Origin: Rhodoplanes sp963724735
GTDB lineage: Bacteria > Pseudomonadota > Alphaproteobacteria > Rhizobiales > Xanthobacteraceae
Assembly: GCA_963724735.1 (NCBI GenBank)
Contig: CAVRVX010000005.1
Span: forward strand, 51,539-115,538
Reading direction: 5' to 3'
DNA length: 64,000 nucleotides
Numbering within the stretch: the stretch's first letter is position 1; each line of letters begins with the position of its first letter. Below are positions 1-11,702 of this stretch, piece after piece. A program made the translations under genes and the position numbers. Below the pieces are notes generated by a model. The model was not told the DNA's origin and did not search any database. It saw nothing but the letters and a program-made list of their open reading frames with translations.

Positions 1-326
1 GTGACGAGATCGGGAACTTGCGAGTTGTCGCAAGCTTCGAGGATCGGCTGGTATGAGACGCCGCGCTTCTTGGCGGCGCTCTCGAACGCCTCGACCAGGG
101 CGCACGCATTGGCGGCGCTCTTGCGATGCTCGGCCGCGATAATCCCCTTGACGTCGAGGAGCGCCGGCGCGAGCACGCTGCCGGGCACGTGCACGACGAT
201 CTCGCAGGCGATCGCGGTAATGCGAGCGTCCATCGCCTTGGCGAAGGCGACCGCCTGATCCACCGCGGTTTGCGGCGTTGGTTCCGGATAGCTACTGAGT
301 TGAAGCAAGACGTCCTTGAAAGCCAT
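1..326 (-). CDS. universal stress protein family protein (partial, runs off the window)
   Basis: The minus strand is open from an ATG at 324-326 to the window edge, giving 108 codons that begin MAFKDVLLQLSSYPEPT. The pattern (a short first strand reading DVLLQL, then an acidic/Pro loop, a helix with AVAFAKAMDARITAIA, and later AANACALVEAFESAAKKRG) is that of the UspA alpha/beta fold, which responds to stress and often binds nucleotide. A GAGG purine stretch lies just upstream of the ATG. The C-terminal half, where the nucleotide-binding glycine motif would be, is outside the window, so the subclass cannot be decided. It diverges from purH across about 115 bp that must hold both promoters. Confidence 0.75.
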   Translation of the reverse strand, partial: MAFKDVLLQLSSYPEPTPQTAVDQAVAFAKAMDARITAIACEIVVHVPGSVLAPALLDVKGIIAAEHRKSAANACALVEAFESAAKKRGVSYQPILEACDNSQVPDLV

Positions 327-441
327 GACCTCGTCCTCGGCGCCCTCTTGCAATGTTAAGAGCCACGGTTTTGCTGCTAGCCAAGCGACTATTGCAGTTC
401 CATGATACAGATTATTTCGGCGCCTACTCACGACCAGATCA

Positions 442-2034
442 ATGACCGATCTTTTGCGCCCTATCCGCCGCGCGCTCCTTTCCGTCTCGGACAAGTCCGG
501 GCTGGGCGATTTTGCTCGCCAACTCGCCAGCCGCGGCGTCGAGCTGATATCGACAGGCGGAACCAGAGCCGCGCTCGCGGATCTCGGCCTGGTCGTCCGC
601 GATGTCTCTGATCTGACCGGTTTCCCCGAGGTGATGGGAGGGCGGGTAAAGACGCTTCATCCCAAAGTCCATGGCGGCCTGCTCGCCGTGCGGGGCGACG
701 AGACGCACCAGGAGGCGGCGGAAACGCACGGCATTGCGCCGATCGACCTTCTCGTCGTCAATCTCTATCCGTTCGAGGAGACGGTCGCGCGCGGAGCGGA
801 GCCGGCCGCCTGCATCGAGAACATCGACATCGGCGGCCCGGCCATGGTGCGCGCCGCCGCCAAGAACCATGCCGATGTGACCGTGGTCATCGACCCCCAG
901 GACTACGGGACTGTGCTCGCGGAGATGGCGTCGAATAACGGGGCGACGACGTTTGCGCTGCGTCAACGCCTCGCCGCCAAGGCCTTCGCCCGCACCGCTA
1001 CCTACGACGCGGCGATCTCGAACTGGTTCGCCGACAGCCTGGGCGACGCCTCGCCCCCTTATCGCGCCGTCGGCGGGCGGCTGATCGAAGCGCTGCGCTA
1101 CGGCGAGAACCCGCATCAGGCCGCGTCGTTCTACCGCACGCCGGAGGCGCGCTTCGGGGTGGCGACCGCACGCCAGATTCAAGGCAAGCAGCTCTCCTAC
1201 AACAATATCAACGACACCGACGCGGCCTACGAATGCGTCGCTGAATTCGATCCGCGCCGCACGGCGGCGTGCGCCATCATCAAGCATGCCAACCCGTGCG
1301 GCGTCGCCGAAGGCGCGACCCTCGTCGAGGCCTATCGGCGGGCGCTCCTCTGCGACACGGTTTCGGCCTTCGGCGGGGTCGTCGCCGTCAATCGAACGCT
1401 CGATGCCAAGGCGGCGCGCGCCATCACCGAGATTTTCACCGAAGTGATCATCGCCCCCGACGCGACCGAGGAAGCGATCACCATCGTCAAGGCGAAGCGG
1501 AATCTGCGGCTGCTGCTCGCCGGGGGGGTGCCAGACCCGCGGGCGCCCGGTCTTCTGATCAAGTCGGTTGCGGGCGGCCTGCTCACGCAATCGCGCGACA
1601 ACGCCGTGGTCGACGACATGGAGATCAAGACGGTGACCAAGCGCGCGCCGAGCGAAAACGAGCTTGCCGACCTGATCTTCGCTTACCGGGTGGTCAAGCA
1701 CGTCAAGTCGAACACCATCGTCTTTGCCAAGGATCGCGCCACGGTGGGGATCGGCGCCGGCCAGATGAGCCGAGTCGACGCGGCGCGCATCGCCGCCCGC
1801 AAGGCGGAGGACGCCGCCCTCGAAGCCGACCTTCCGGCGCCGCTGACGACCGACTCAGTGGTGGCCTCCGACGCGTTCTTCCCGTTCGCGGACGGCCTGC
1901 TCGCGACGATCATCGCCGGCGCCACCGCCGTCATCCAGCCGGGCGGCTCGGTCAATGACGACGAGGTCATCAAGGCCGCCAACGACCACAATGTCGCAAT
2001 GGTGTTCACCGGGATGCGTCACTTCCGGCACTGA
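442..2034 (+). CDS. purH: bifunctional AICAR transformylase / IMP cyclohydrolase
   Basis: This catalyses the last two steps of purine synthesis: formylation of AICAR with 10-formyltetrahydrofolate, then ring closure to IMP. The 530-residue length is normal for PurH. An N-terminal MGS-like cyclohydrolase domain (about residues 8-155) contains SDKSGL, STGGT and the TLHPKVHGG segment. The C-terminal transformylase domain (about 155-465) shows SYNNINDTDAA and the KHANPCGVA catalytic segment. The C-terminus ends in the usual GMRHFRH. It stands alone, about 115 bp from the divergent stress gene. A cytoplasmic housekeeping enzyme, with no sign of damage. Confidence 0.97.
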   Translation: MTDLLRPIRRALLSVSDKSGLGDFARQLASRGVELISTGGTRAALADLGLVVRDVSDLTGFPEVMGGRVKTLHPKVHGGLLAVRGDETHQEAAETHGIAPIDLLVVNLYPFEETVARGAEPAACIENIDIGGPAMVRAAAKNHADVTVVIDPQDYGTVLAEMASNNGATTFALRQRLAAKAFARTATYDAAISNWFADSLGDASPPYRAVGGRLIEALRYGENPHQAASFYRTPEARFGVATARQIQGKQLSYNNINDTDAAYECVAEFDPRRTAACAIIKHANPCGVAEGATLVEAYRRALLCDTVSAFGGVVAVNRTLDAKAARAITEIFTEVIIAPDATEEAITIVKAKRNLRLLLAGGVPDPRAPGLLIKSVAGGLLTQSRDNAVVDDMEIKTVTKRAPSENELADLIFAYRVVKHVKSNTIVFAKDRATVGIGAGQMSRVDAARIAARKAEDAALEADLPAPLTTDSVVASDAFFPFADGLLATIIAGATAVIQPGGSVNDDEVIKAANDHNVAMVFTGMRHFRH

Positions 2035-2152
2035 CCAGCGTTCTCGCCGCTGCGCGTCCTGGCGCGTGCGACGCGGTCCGGCGTCACAGAGAACAAGTGC
2101 GCCGAAATGCGGATTTCGCCGGAACAAGTAAGCCGCGGAGAGGAGATTATCC

Positions 2153-2785
2153 ATGGACGAGAAGACCCGCAAGACGACAGGGGGCAAGCCCGCTGTGGGG
2201 GCTGCGGCCAGACGCAAGCCCGCGGGCAAACGAGTGACGGCGCTTGACCTTCCGCCGGCCCCGTTGAGCCCGGCGATGGAGGCCTATTTCAAGAAGTGCG
2301 ACGAGAAAATCGGCTTCGTCCCGAATGTGCTCGAAGCCTACGCCTTCGACATAGGCAAGCTCGAAGCCTTCGTGTCGATGTATAATGATCTGATGCTTGC
2401 GCCGTCGGGCCTCACCAAGCTCGAGCGTGAGATGATCGCGGTCGTCGTTTCCTCGCAGAACCATTGCTATTATTGCGTGGTGGCCCATGGAGCCGCCATT
2501 CGCATGCTGTCCGGCAACCCGGAGCTGGGCGAGCAGATCGCAATCAATTATCGCGCCGCCCCGCTCGATCAGCGTCAGCGCGCGATGTTCGACTTCGCCG
2601 TCAAGTTGACGCACACGCCCTGGAGCGTGGAGGAAGAGGACCGGGAGAGGCTGCGCGCCGCCGGGCTCTCCGATCGCGACATCTGGGACGTATCCGCCGT
2701 GGCTGCGTTTTTCAACATGAGCAACCGGCTCGCGTCGGCGACCGACATGCGTCCGAACCACGAGTATCACGGCCAGGCGCGGTAG
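2153..2785 (+). CDS. peroxidase-related / carboxymuconolactone decarboxylase (AhpD-like) protein
   Basis: A 210-residue protein with a basic, low-complexity N-terminus (about 35 residues) followed by an all-helical AhpD-like domain. The redox motif is seen as SQNHCYYCVVAHGAA, that is CxxC followed by a histidine, at about residues 103-117. This matches the uncharacterised peroxidase-related branch, in which the CxxC pair is thought to give alkylhydroperoxidase or disulfide reductase activity. The ATG at 2153 is preceded by GGAGAGGAG. The physiological substrate cannot be read from the sequence. Confidence 0.85.
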   Translation: MDEKTRKTTGGKPAVGAAARRKPAGKRVTALDLPPAPLSPAMEAYFKKCDEKIGFVPNVLEAYAFDIGKLEAFVSMYNDLMLAPSGLTKLEREMIAVVVSSQNHCYYCVVAHGAAIRMLSGNPELGEQIAINYRAAPLDQRQRAMFDFAVKLTHTPWSVEEEDRERLRAAGLSDRDIWDVSAVAAFFNMSNRLASATDMRPNHEYHGQAR

Positions 2786-2982
2786 CGTGCTGGCGAGCCG
2801 GGCCCCTCCTCGGAACGCTTCGCCCAGGAGCGACAAGCCAATATCGACGAAGGCGCGGCCCGCCACGCTCCCGGCAACATGCGGGATCGCGGAGCGCCGG
2901 ATTTATGCCTGATTGTCATCAAACAAGCAGTGTCCAGGCGCCTTGTGTATGATGAGTTACCAAGCGCGCTCCAGAAGCCGCT

Positions 2983-4719
2983 GTGGGGTCGTCCGTGCGA
3001 TTTGCCTCGATTGTCCTCTCCTTGGTCGCGCTTCTCGTCGTGGGCGCGGGCTTCGCCCGCGAAAAGCCCGCCCCGGCGAGCGCGGGAATGCCGCGCGCGC
3101 AGGCGGTGGTGGCGCAGCGGGGGATGGTCGTCACCCAAGAGCGCCAGGCAAGCCGGATCGGCGCCGAGATCCTCGCCAAAGGCGGCAATGCGGTCGACGC
3201 CGCCGTTGCGGCCGGCTTTGCGCTCGCAGTGACGCTGCCGAAGGCCGGCAATCTCGGCGGCGGCGGTTTCATGGTGCTGCATCTGGCGGAGAAGGGCGAG
3301 GACCTCGTCATCGACTATCGCGAGACGGCGCCTGCGGCGATGAGGCAAGACGCGTTCCTCGACGCCAATGGAAACCCTGATCCGGAGAAATCCCGCGACA
3401 GCGCGCTCGCCGTGGGCGTTCCGGGGACAGTCGCCGGGCTCGCGCTCGCACATGCGCGCTTTGGGTCGGGCCGCTTCACCCTCGCCGAGTTGGTTGCGCC
3501 TGCGGTGCAGCTGGCGCGCGAAGGCATCCCGGTCGAAGGCGATCTTCTCGACTCGCTGCTACTCGCCGGGCCGCGTCTGCAACGCTGGGCGTCGACGGCG
3601 CAGATCTTTCTCAAGGCGGACGGTTCGAACTGGTCGACGGGCGATCGGCTGGTGCAACCGGAACTCGCGGCCTTGCTCGAAGCGATCGAACGGGAGGGGC
3701 CCCGCGCTTTCTATATCGGGCCGATCGCGGACAAGATCGTGACCTCCGTGCGCGAGGCGGGCGGCCTTATGACGCGTGGCGATTTGGAGGACTACCAGCC
3801 GATCATCCGCGAGCCCGTTCGCGGGACGTATCGCGGCTACGAGATCGTCTCGATGCCGCCGCCATCCTCGGGCGGCGTCCATCTCGTGCAGATGCTGAAC
3901 ATCCTCGAGGGGTTCCCGCTCGGAAAGCTCGGTGCGGGATCGCCCGCCGCGCTTCACTTGATGATCGAGGCGATGAAGCTCGCCTACGCCGATCGCGCAG
4001 AGTTCCTGGGCGATCCCGACGCGGTCGACGTGCCGGCCGGGCTTTTGGTGTCCAAGGAATATGCCGCACAACAGCGCGCCGCGATCGATCCCCAGCACGC
4101 GCGCGCCGCGATCGATATCCGGCCGGACAGCAACGCGCTCGGCGGCAACACGACCCATTTCTCCGTCGTCGACCAGTTCGGCAACGCGGTCGCCAACACG
4201 ACCTCGCTCAACCTCAATTACGGGCTCGGGCTGGTGGCGCAGGGCACAGGCATCCTGCTCAACAATACGCTCGACGATTTCGCGGCCGCGCCGGGCGCGC
4301 CGAATGCGTTCGGACTCATCGGCGGAAGCGCGAATGCGCCGGGACCGGGCAAGCGGCCGCTCTCGTCGATGACGCCGACGATCGTGCTCAAGGACGGCCG
4401 GCCGGTTCTCGTCACCGGCGCGCCCGGAGGCGGCCGCATCATCAGCACCGTGCTGCAGGTGATCGTCAACGGCATCGATTTCGGCCTGCCGCTCGCTGAG
4501 GCGGTCGGCGCCCCGCGCGTGCATCATCAGTGGCGCCCCGACGAGGTGGTGGCGGAGCCAAGCCTGCCGGCGGCGACGATCCGCGCCCTGGAAAAGCGCG
4601 GGCATGCCGTGCGGGTCGGCCCCCCCTTTGGATCGGCGCATTCGATCGCGGTAACTCCGCAGGGGCTTGTCGGCGTAGCCGACCCCCGCGCGTCGGGCTC
4701 GGGTGCGGTGGGACTGTGA
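2983..4719 (+). CDS. ggt: gamma-glutamyltransferase (periplasmic precursor)
   Basis: It hydrolyses or transfers the gamma-glutamyl group of glutathione in the periplasm. The 578-residue precursor begins with a GTG and a hydrophobic signal peptide (FASIVLSLVALLVVGAGFA). Autoprocessing should occur before the conserved threonine of GGN-TTHFSVVD; the first Thr, about residue 390, becomes the N-terminal nucleophile of the small subunit. Other family segments are NLGGGGFM, PPPSSGGVH, PLSSMTPT and GAPGGGRI. A second in-frame GTG at 2995 is an alternative start and still keeps the signal peptide. It is 198 bp downstream of the AhpD-like gene and has its own upstream gap. Confidence 0.95.
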   Translation: MGSSVRFASIVLSLVALLVVGAGFAREKPAPASAGMPRAQAVVAQRGMVVTQERQASRIGAEILAKGGNAVDAAVAAGFALAVTLPKAGNLGGGGFMVLHLAEKGEDLVIDYRETAPAAMRQDAFLDANGNPDPEKSRDSALAVGVPGTVAGLALAHARFGSGRFTLAELVAPAVQLAREGIPVEGDLLDSLLLAGPRLQRWASTAQIFLKADGSNWSTGDRLVQPELAALLEAIEREGPRAFYIGPIADKIVTSVREAGGLMTRGDLEDYQPIIREPVRGTYRGYEIVSMPPPSSGGVHLVQMLNILEGFPLGKLGAGSPAALHLMIEAMKLAYADRAEFLGDPDAVDVPAGLLVSKEYAAQQRAAIDPQHARAAIDIRPDSNALGGNTTHFSVVDQFGNAVANTTSLNLNYGLGLVAQGTGILLNNTLDDFAAAPGAPNAFGLIGGSANAPGPGKRPLSSMTPTIVLKDGRPVLVTGAPGGGRIISTVLQVIVNGIDFGLPLAEAVGAPRVHHQWRPDEVVAEPSLPAATIRALEKRGHAVRVGPPFGSAHSIAVTPQGLVGVADPRASGSGAVGL

Positions 4720-4867
4720 GCGGCGAGCGCTCCGCTCCGCCGGTTGATTTTGTTTCCGACCATCGGCCCGTCAGACCGACGCCGACGCGCCTACGGATTG
4801 ACGCAATCGGACCCTATCACGATTTGCAACACGGCCGCGCACAGCCGCGGACCGGAGAAACAGGCGC

Positions 4868-6151
4868 ATGAACGAACGCGTAACCGCGGAGGCGGTTGAG
4901 CCGGAGACGCCCGACAAGCTGGTGCAGTTCCCGCGCGAAGCCGCGCCTGCGCCGCAGCTTCGGCCGCGTTATCGCAAACCCTGGCTAGCCGGCGGATTAC
5001 TCGTTCTACTGATAGCGGCGGGGATTGCGGCCTGGATGAGCTGGGGCGCGCATGCGCCTGCGCATTATACGACCGTCGCGCTGACCAAAGGCCCGATCGC
5101 CCGCACCGTCACCGCGACGGGGACGGTCAATCCCGAACTCACCATCATCGTCGGCACCTACGTGTCCGGCGTCATTCAGGAGCTGTTCTGCGACTACAAC
5201 ACGGCGGTGAAGAAGGGACAGGTCTGCGCCAAGATCGACCCGCGCCCATACCAGACCGTCGTGGACCAGAGCAAGGCGAATCTCGCCGTCGCCCAGGCGC
5301 AACTCGCGAAGGACAAGGCCAATCTTCTCTACACTAAGGTCCGCTACGAGCGCACCGCCCGACTGGTGCAGACCAACGCGACGTCGCAGGACGCCGTCGA
5401 CGCCGCCAAGAGCAATTACGAGCAGGCGGAAGCGCAAATCCTGTACGATGAAGCCACCATCCAGCAGCGCCAGGCCATACTTGACGCTGCGCTGGTCAAT
5501 CTCGACTACACCAACATCGTTTCGCCGGTGGACGGCGTGGTCGTCTCCCGCAATGTCACGGTCGGGCAAACCGTGGCGGCGAGCTTCCAGACGCCGACCC
5601 TGTTTTTGATCGCGACCGATCTCACCAAGATGCAGGTCGACACCAATGTGAGCGAGAGCGACATCGGGGGCATCAAGCTCGGCGACCCCGGCGCCTTCAC
5701 CGTCGATACATTCCCGAAACGGATTTTCCGCGGCAAGGTGAGCCAGGTGCGCCAATCGCCGCAGACGGTGCAGAACGTGGTGACCTATGACGTCGTCGTC
5801 GGCGTGGACAATTCGGACTTGGCGCTCAAACCGGGCATGACCGCGGCGGTCAAGATCGTCGTCGACGAACGCGCCGATGTCTTGCGGGTCCCGAACCAAG
5901 CCCTCCGGTTCGCTCCGAGCGCGCCGGGAAGCGCCGGTTCCAAGCAGCGGCCGGGCGCGAGCGAAGCGGCCGAAGCGCAGGTCTGGGTGCTGCGCGATGG
6001 CGCTCCGGCCGCCGTTCCGGTCGCGATCGGGCTCGAAGACGACAACTACACCGAAGTCCTGAGCGGTGACCTGAAGCCGGGCGATCCAGTCATCACCGCA
6101 GAGCAAAGCGCAACCGCCAGCCGACCGGTAATGCCGCGATTGCGCTTCTGA
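4868..6151 (+). CDS. efflux RND/MacA-type periplasmic adaptor subunit
   Basis: A membrane-fusion protein of 427 residues. After a cytoplasmic N-terminus there is one membrane helix (about 39-58, LAGGLLVLLIAAGIAAW), then a barrel-sandwich (lipoyl-like) half, a coiled-coil hairpin (about 130-205, rich in AVAQAQLAKDKANL and EQAEAQI), and the beta-barrel and membrane-proximal domains. It would link an inner-membrane transporter to an outer-membrane channel. The next gene begins 19 bp downstream and encodes the matching MacB-type ATPase-permease, so the two form a two-gene unit. No TolC-like outer-membrane factor is in the window. MacA is the nearest well-known relative; the exported compound is unknown. 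Confidence 0.9.
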   Translation: MNERVTAEAVEPETPDKLVQFPREAAPAPQLRPRYRKPWLAGGLLVLLIAAGIAAWMSWGAHAPAHYTTVALTKGPIARTVTATGTVNPELTIIVGTYVSGVIQELFCDYNTAVKKGQVCAKIDPRPYQTVVDQSKANLAVAQAQLAKDKANLLYTKVRYERTARLVQTNATSQDAVDAAKSNYEQAEAQILYDEATIQQRQAILDAALVNLDYTNIVSPVDGVVVSRNVTVGQTVAASFQTPTLFLIATDLTKMQVDTNVSESDIGGIKLGDPGAFTVDTFPKRIFRGKVSQVRQSPQTVQNVVTYDVVVGVDNSDLALKPGMTAAVKIVVDERADVLRVPNQALRFAPSAPGSAGSKQRPGASEAAEAQVWVLRDGAPAAVPVAIGLEDDNYTEVLSGDLKPGDPVITAEQSATASRPVMPRLRF

Positions 6152-6170
6152 GCGAGCAGGGCGGACGATC

Positions 6171-8279
<2,109 letters not shown>

Positions 8280-8347
8280 CTATCCTCGTTCCGGGCGCGT
8301 TCGCGCCGGACATCAGCCGCCCAGAGAACAGACTATCTGACCCCGCG

Positions 8348-8866
8348 CTATCGCTTGATCACCGCGCAGGCGATGCGATCGCCGGCGTTGCCCGCCGGCT
8401 GGCTCTTATAGTCGTCCGGCCGGTCGTGGATGACGAGAGCAGTCCCGTCCGGGCCGAATAGCGAGCCTTCGCGACTGCTCAAGGTCACCGCCGTGTTGAG
8501 GACATTCGCGCGCAGATTGCCGTCGGTGGCGATCACCAGATTGGGCATGTCGCCCGGATGCGGCCCGCCCTCCACCAGATAACCGTGCTTCTTGTCGTGC
8601 ACATTGAAATGACCGCCCGCCGACATGAACTTGTCGGCCGGATTGCAGACGCCCTTTTCGTGGATGTGGAAGGCGTGCTCGCCGGTCGGCAGGCCCCGCA
8701 AATCGAGCGAGATCAAGACCCCGCTCGGCGTCTCGGTCAGCGTTGCGCTGCCGATGTCATTGCCCTGCGCATTGATGAAGCTCGCGCTCGCCGTCAGCGG
8801 CTGTTGTGCAGACGCTGGGGCCGCGAGCGCTGCGGCGCACGCCAAACCGACGACCATCCGTTTCAT
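8348..8866 (-). CDS. sodC: superoxide dismutase [Cu-Zn], periplasmic
   Basis: It converts superoxide to hydrogen peroxide and oxygen in the periplasm. The ATG at 8866 was chosen because a GAGGAGG ribosome site precedes it and a clean signal peptide follows (MKRMVVGLACAAALAAPASA), although the frame opens nine codons earlier. The mature protein shows the copper ligands in HAFHIHEKGVC, the bridging and zinc histidines in GGHFN and EGGPHPGD, and the final copper histidine in VIHDRPDD. Two cysteines (GVCNPA and RIACAVI) can form the family's disulfide. At 172 residues it is of normal length. It converges with the MacB-type gene. Confidence 0.93.
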   Translation of the reverse strand: MKRMVVGLACAAALAAPASAQQPLTASASFINAQGNDIGSATLTETPSGVLISLDLRGLPTGEHAFHIHEKGVCNPADKFMSAGGHFNVHDKKHGYLVEGGPHPGDMPNLVIATDGNLRANVLNTAVTLSSREGSLFGPDGTALVIHDRPDDYKSQPAGNAGDRIACAVIKR

Positions 8867-8961
8867 GATTGCCTCCTCGCGAGTGTTCAGCAATTACGCC
8901 GCGTCCGGACGTTTGAACGCCAGCGTTGTGGCGGAGAAATTATTACCGCGCCAGCGGCAAA

Positions 8962-10110
8962 TCAGTACAGGGGCGGAATATTGGTCAGGCGGAAGGGGCC
9001 TAGCAGCACCGCGCCATCGGAGAATCGCAAAGGAACGGTCACCGCGCTCTTGCCCTCCAGTTCGGTGCGCGACCCAAGCGCGTCGATGCCGGCCTTCGCC
9101 GCCGGAGCATTGCCGCGCAGCACGCCGCCCAGACCCGGCACCAGCCGGTCCAGCCCCGGCGCGAGGCGATCGAGCGTGCCCTGCGGCACGAGCCCGGTAA
9201 CCAGTTTGTCGATCCCGAGGACGGGAAGCAGCTTCTCGATATTGACGACGGTGAGCTGCAGCTCGCCATCCAGCGCCCCGCGCGGGCTCAACCGCAGCGT
9301 TCCCGCGCCGACGGCGACGACATCGCCTTGCCTGACGCGCGCGCGGGTGATCTGGAGCTGCCCGTGCGCCGCTTGCAGGGCGCGTAAGGTTTCGACCCAG
9401 GATCTCGGCGACAGGTTCCTCAGCCCGAGCAGCACGCCCTCGATATCGGCGTCGAACGGCACCGCGGCCAGTTCTCCCAGCCGAGCCGCCGAGGCTTGGC
9501 TGAGATTGGCGACGAGATCGAGAACGGGGTTTTCGCGCGCGGTGCCCGACGCGAGTCGCCCGTGCAGCTCGAGCCGGCCGACGCTCGCCAGCAGGTTTTG
9601 CGCGCTGCCGCTTACCTCCGCCAGCGCCAAGTGATCGATCGCGACCGAGGCGCGCTCCGGCGCCAGCGGAAGCCCGCGCAGGCTCGCCTGCGCGAGCGAC
9701 CAGTTCAACGATAGTGCGGGAGGCGCGCCCGTCTCGCCGATCATGAGCGGTCCGACGAGCTCGCCGATCAGTAGCATCGGCTGCCACACCTGCGCGACGA
9801 CGGCGAAATCCTTCGCCTTGAGCGCGGCCGGCGGGTTGCCGGCCCTGAATTCTGCGGACGGATCGCTGCATCTCAGCTCGAACCGAAATGGGAAGCCGCC
9901 GACCGTCTCGCTGCCGCAGCGATAATATCGCCCGAGCGCCGCTTCGCGGGCCCGCCAATCCGCAAGCACGGTCTCAGTCGCGGAGGCGGCGTAGAACCAG
10001 AACGCGCTCCAGGCGGCCGCAATGAGCACGACGATCGCAAGCGGCAGCGCAACGACCCACGGCCGCCGCTTTCGGCCTTTAGATATTTCGGGCTGATCTT
10101 GCAGATTCAC
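8962..10110 (-). CDS. DUF2125 domain-containing membrane-anchored protein
   Basis: A 382-residue protein with a short basic cytoplasmic start, one N-terminal membrane helix (about 18-42, WVVALPLAIVVLIAAAWSAFWFY) and a long periplasmic part. The segment after the helix (WRAREAALGRYYRCGSETVGGFPFRFELRC) is the signature of DUF2125, an alphaproteobacterial family of unknown function. The remainder is beta-rich and AsmA-like in texture, with repeated L-E-L/V-N-I strands. It belongs to the envelope gene block that continues to ftsE. A lipid-related or cell-wall role is inferred only from this neighbourhood. Confidence 0.8.
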   Translation of the reverse strand: MNLQDQPEISKGRKRRPWVVALPLAIVVLIAAAWSAFWFYAASATETVLADWRAREAALGRYYRCGSETVGGFPFRFELRCSDPSAEFRAGNPPAALKAKDFAVVAQVWQPMLLIGELVGPLMIGETGAPPALSLNWSLAQASLRGLPLAPERASVAIDHLALAEVSGSAQNLLASVGRLELHGRLASGTARENPVLDLVANLSQASAARLGELAAVPFDADIEGVLLGLRNLSPRSWVETLRALQAAHGQLQITRARVRQGDVVAVGAGTLRLSPRGALDGELQLTVVNIEKLLPVLGIDKLVTGLVPQGTLDRLAPGLDRLVPGLGGVLRGNAPAAKAGIDALGSRTELEGKSAVTVPLRFSDGAVLLGPFRLTNIPPLY

Positions 10111-10267
10111 GCCTTGTCCTTTCGCACTTGCGGCCGCGCGGCCGGGCTGTTAGGCGAGCCTTGTGACGGGCCGGTGTCAACCGTCCGGCGCAATGATTCT
10201 GTGATATGAGGCGAAAATTGCGGCTCGATCTTGCCGTTCCGCCCCCGACTGACCTCCCCTCCGCCGC

Positions 10268-10885
10268 ATGACCGCAACCATCGACCACGCCGATGAGGAC
10301 CTCTGGGTGTTCGGCTACGGCTCGCTGATGTGGCAGCCCGGCTTTGCCCACAAGGAACGCGTGCCCGCCCGGCTGGCTGGCCTGCACCGCGCGCTTTGCG
10401 TTTATTCCTTCGTGCATCGCGGCACGCCGGAGAGGCCCGGGCTGGTGCTCGGCCTCGACCGCGGCGGCACCTGTCGGGGCATTGCCTACCGCGTTGACAA
10501 GACGCTGCGGGCCGAGACGCTTGCCTATCTGCGCAAACGCGAGCAGGTGACCCATGTCTATCGCGAGCTGTTTCGACCGGTGAGGCTCGCGCGGGCGCAT
10601 GACCCGATGATGGACGCAACGATCGATGCGGAGTGGAATGCGCGGGAGGAACGCGTGAATGCGCTCGTCTATGTCGTCGACCGCAGCCATCCCCAATATG
10701 CCGGCCGGCTCGATCTCGCCCAGCAGCTTCATCTCGTCCGGCAAGGGCACGGGCACTCCGGCGCCAACCGCGACTACGTGCTCGCCACCATCAAGGAGAT
10801 CGAACTGCAGGGCTGCTTCGACGCCAAACTGCACCGGCTCGCCGAGCTCTTGAGGGGCGTACACGAGAGCCACGCCGCCGAGTGA
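10268..10885 (+). CDS. ChaC-like gamma-glutamylcyclotransferase
   Basis: A 205-residue cytoplasmic enzyme of the ChaC type, which releases 5-oxoproline from glutathione. The N-terminal substrate loop WVFGYGSLMWQPGF (about 14-27) is diagnostic. Further family features are CRGIAYRV, the helix AETLAYLRKREQVTHVY and a later VYVVDRSHPQYAG. The conserved acid expected in the ELF/EVYR region is seen near VTHVYRELF. It is the only plus-strand gene in an otherwise minus-strand envelope block, converging with plsC 13 bp away. Confidence 0.9.
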   Translation: MTATIDHADEDLWVFGYGSLMWQPGFAHKERVPARLAGLHRALCVYSFVHRGTPERPGLVLGLDRGGTCRGIAYRVDKTLRAETLAYLRKREQVTHVYRELFRPVRLARAHDPMMDATIDAEWNAREERVNALVYVVDRSHPQYAGRLDLAQQLHLVRQGHGHSGANRDYVLATIKEIELQGCFDAKLHRLAELLRGVHESHAAE

Positions 10886-10898
10886 TCGGACAAGGCGT

Positions 10899-11699
10899 TC
10901 ACCCCGCGCGATCGGCGGACGGCGTCGTTGCCGAGTTCGCCGGGGCGCCAAGCGCGGGTTCGCCCAGCTCGCGGCGGCCTTGCGCGATAAGCGCGGCGGT
11001 GCCCGCCTCGATCTCCGCTTCCAGGCGCCGGAAGAACACGCGGCGGCTGAGGCCCGGCGGAATTGGATCGAGAATCTCGACCCGGATCGTCCCCGGGTAG
11101 CGGAGGAATCCGCGACGGCCCCAATACAGACCGGAGTTGAGCGCGATGGGCAGGCAGGGCGCCTGCCCGCCGGCATAGAGAAAGGCGATACCGAGCTTGT
11201 AGTCGGGCGGGGCCCCCGGCGCGCGCCGGGTTCCCTCCGGAAACACGAGAACCTGCCGGCCTTGCGCGAGCGCTTCACGGTAGGTCTTGAGCATAGGCGG
11301 CAGCGCGCCCTTGCCGGCCGCGCGGTCGATCGGAATCATCCCGCCCTTGCGGGCGAGCCACCCGAACAAGGGAATCCACATCAGCTCGCGTTTGAGCACC
11401 ACGGTCGGATCCGAAAAAAGCGACAGGAGCGCGAACGTCTCCCATGCCGACTGGTGTTTGGCGGCGACCAGGAGCGGGCCGGGCGGAATCTTCTCGAGCC
11501 CGCGCCACTCGACCTTGGTGCCGCAGATCGCTTGCAGCAGGCGGAGATTGCACCGCCCCCACGCCTGGGCGACGCCAATGATGGCGCGGCGTGGCATCAC
11601 CACCGTGGGCACGGCGATGATGAGCCAGACAACAAAGTTGAGATAGAAGGCGAGGTTAAACAAAGCGGACCGAAGGACGACACCGGACGTGCGCTTCAC
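10899..11699 (-). CDS. plsC: 1-acyl-sn-glycerol-3-phosphate acyltransferase (PlsC family)
   Basis: It would acylate lysophosphatidic acid to phosphatidic acid at the inner membrane. The 266-residue protein has an N-terminal hydrophobic segment (about 10-33). The acyltransferase block I reads KHQSAWETF: the catalytic His is present, and the position usually written Asp is Glu, a variant I recall as common in alphaproteobacterial PlsC. Block III is FPEGTRRAPG and block II is around GWLARKGGMIPIDR. The start lies only 3 bp after the stop of the ydcF-like gene upstream on the same strand, indicating co-transcription from ftsE. Confidence 0.9.
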   Translation of the reverse strand: MKRTSGVVLRSALFNLAFYLNFVVWLIIAVPTVVMPRRAIIGVAQAWGRCNLRLLQAICGTKVEWRGLEKIPPGPLLVAAKHQSAWETFALLSLFSDPTVVLKRELMWIPLFGWLARKGGMIPIDRAAGKGALPPMLKTYREALAQGRQVLVFPEGTRRAPGAPPDYKLGIAFLYAGGQAPCLPIALNSGLYWGRRGFLRYPGTIRVEILDPIPPGLSRRVFFRRLEAEIEAGTAALIAQGRRELGEPALGAPANSATTPSADRAG

Positions 11700-11702
11700 G
11701 GC

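Noticed and set aside
439..1701. 420-codon open frame on the strand opposite purH
   Set aside because: A mirror of a GC-rich coding gene; composition is Arg/Gly/Asp-rich without domains, while purH on the other strand is complete and canonical. The same applies to long opposite frames at 3559-4641, 5006-6205, 6504-8036, 12093-13574 and 36048-38222.
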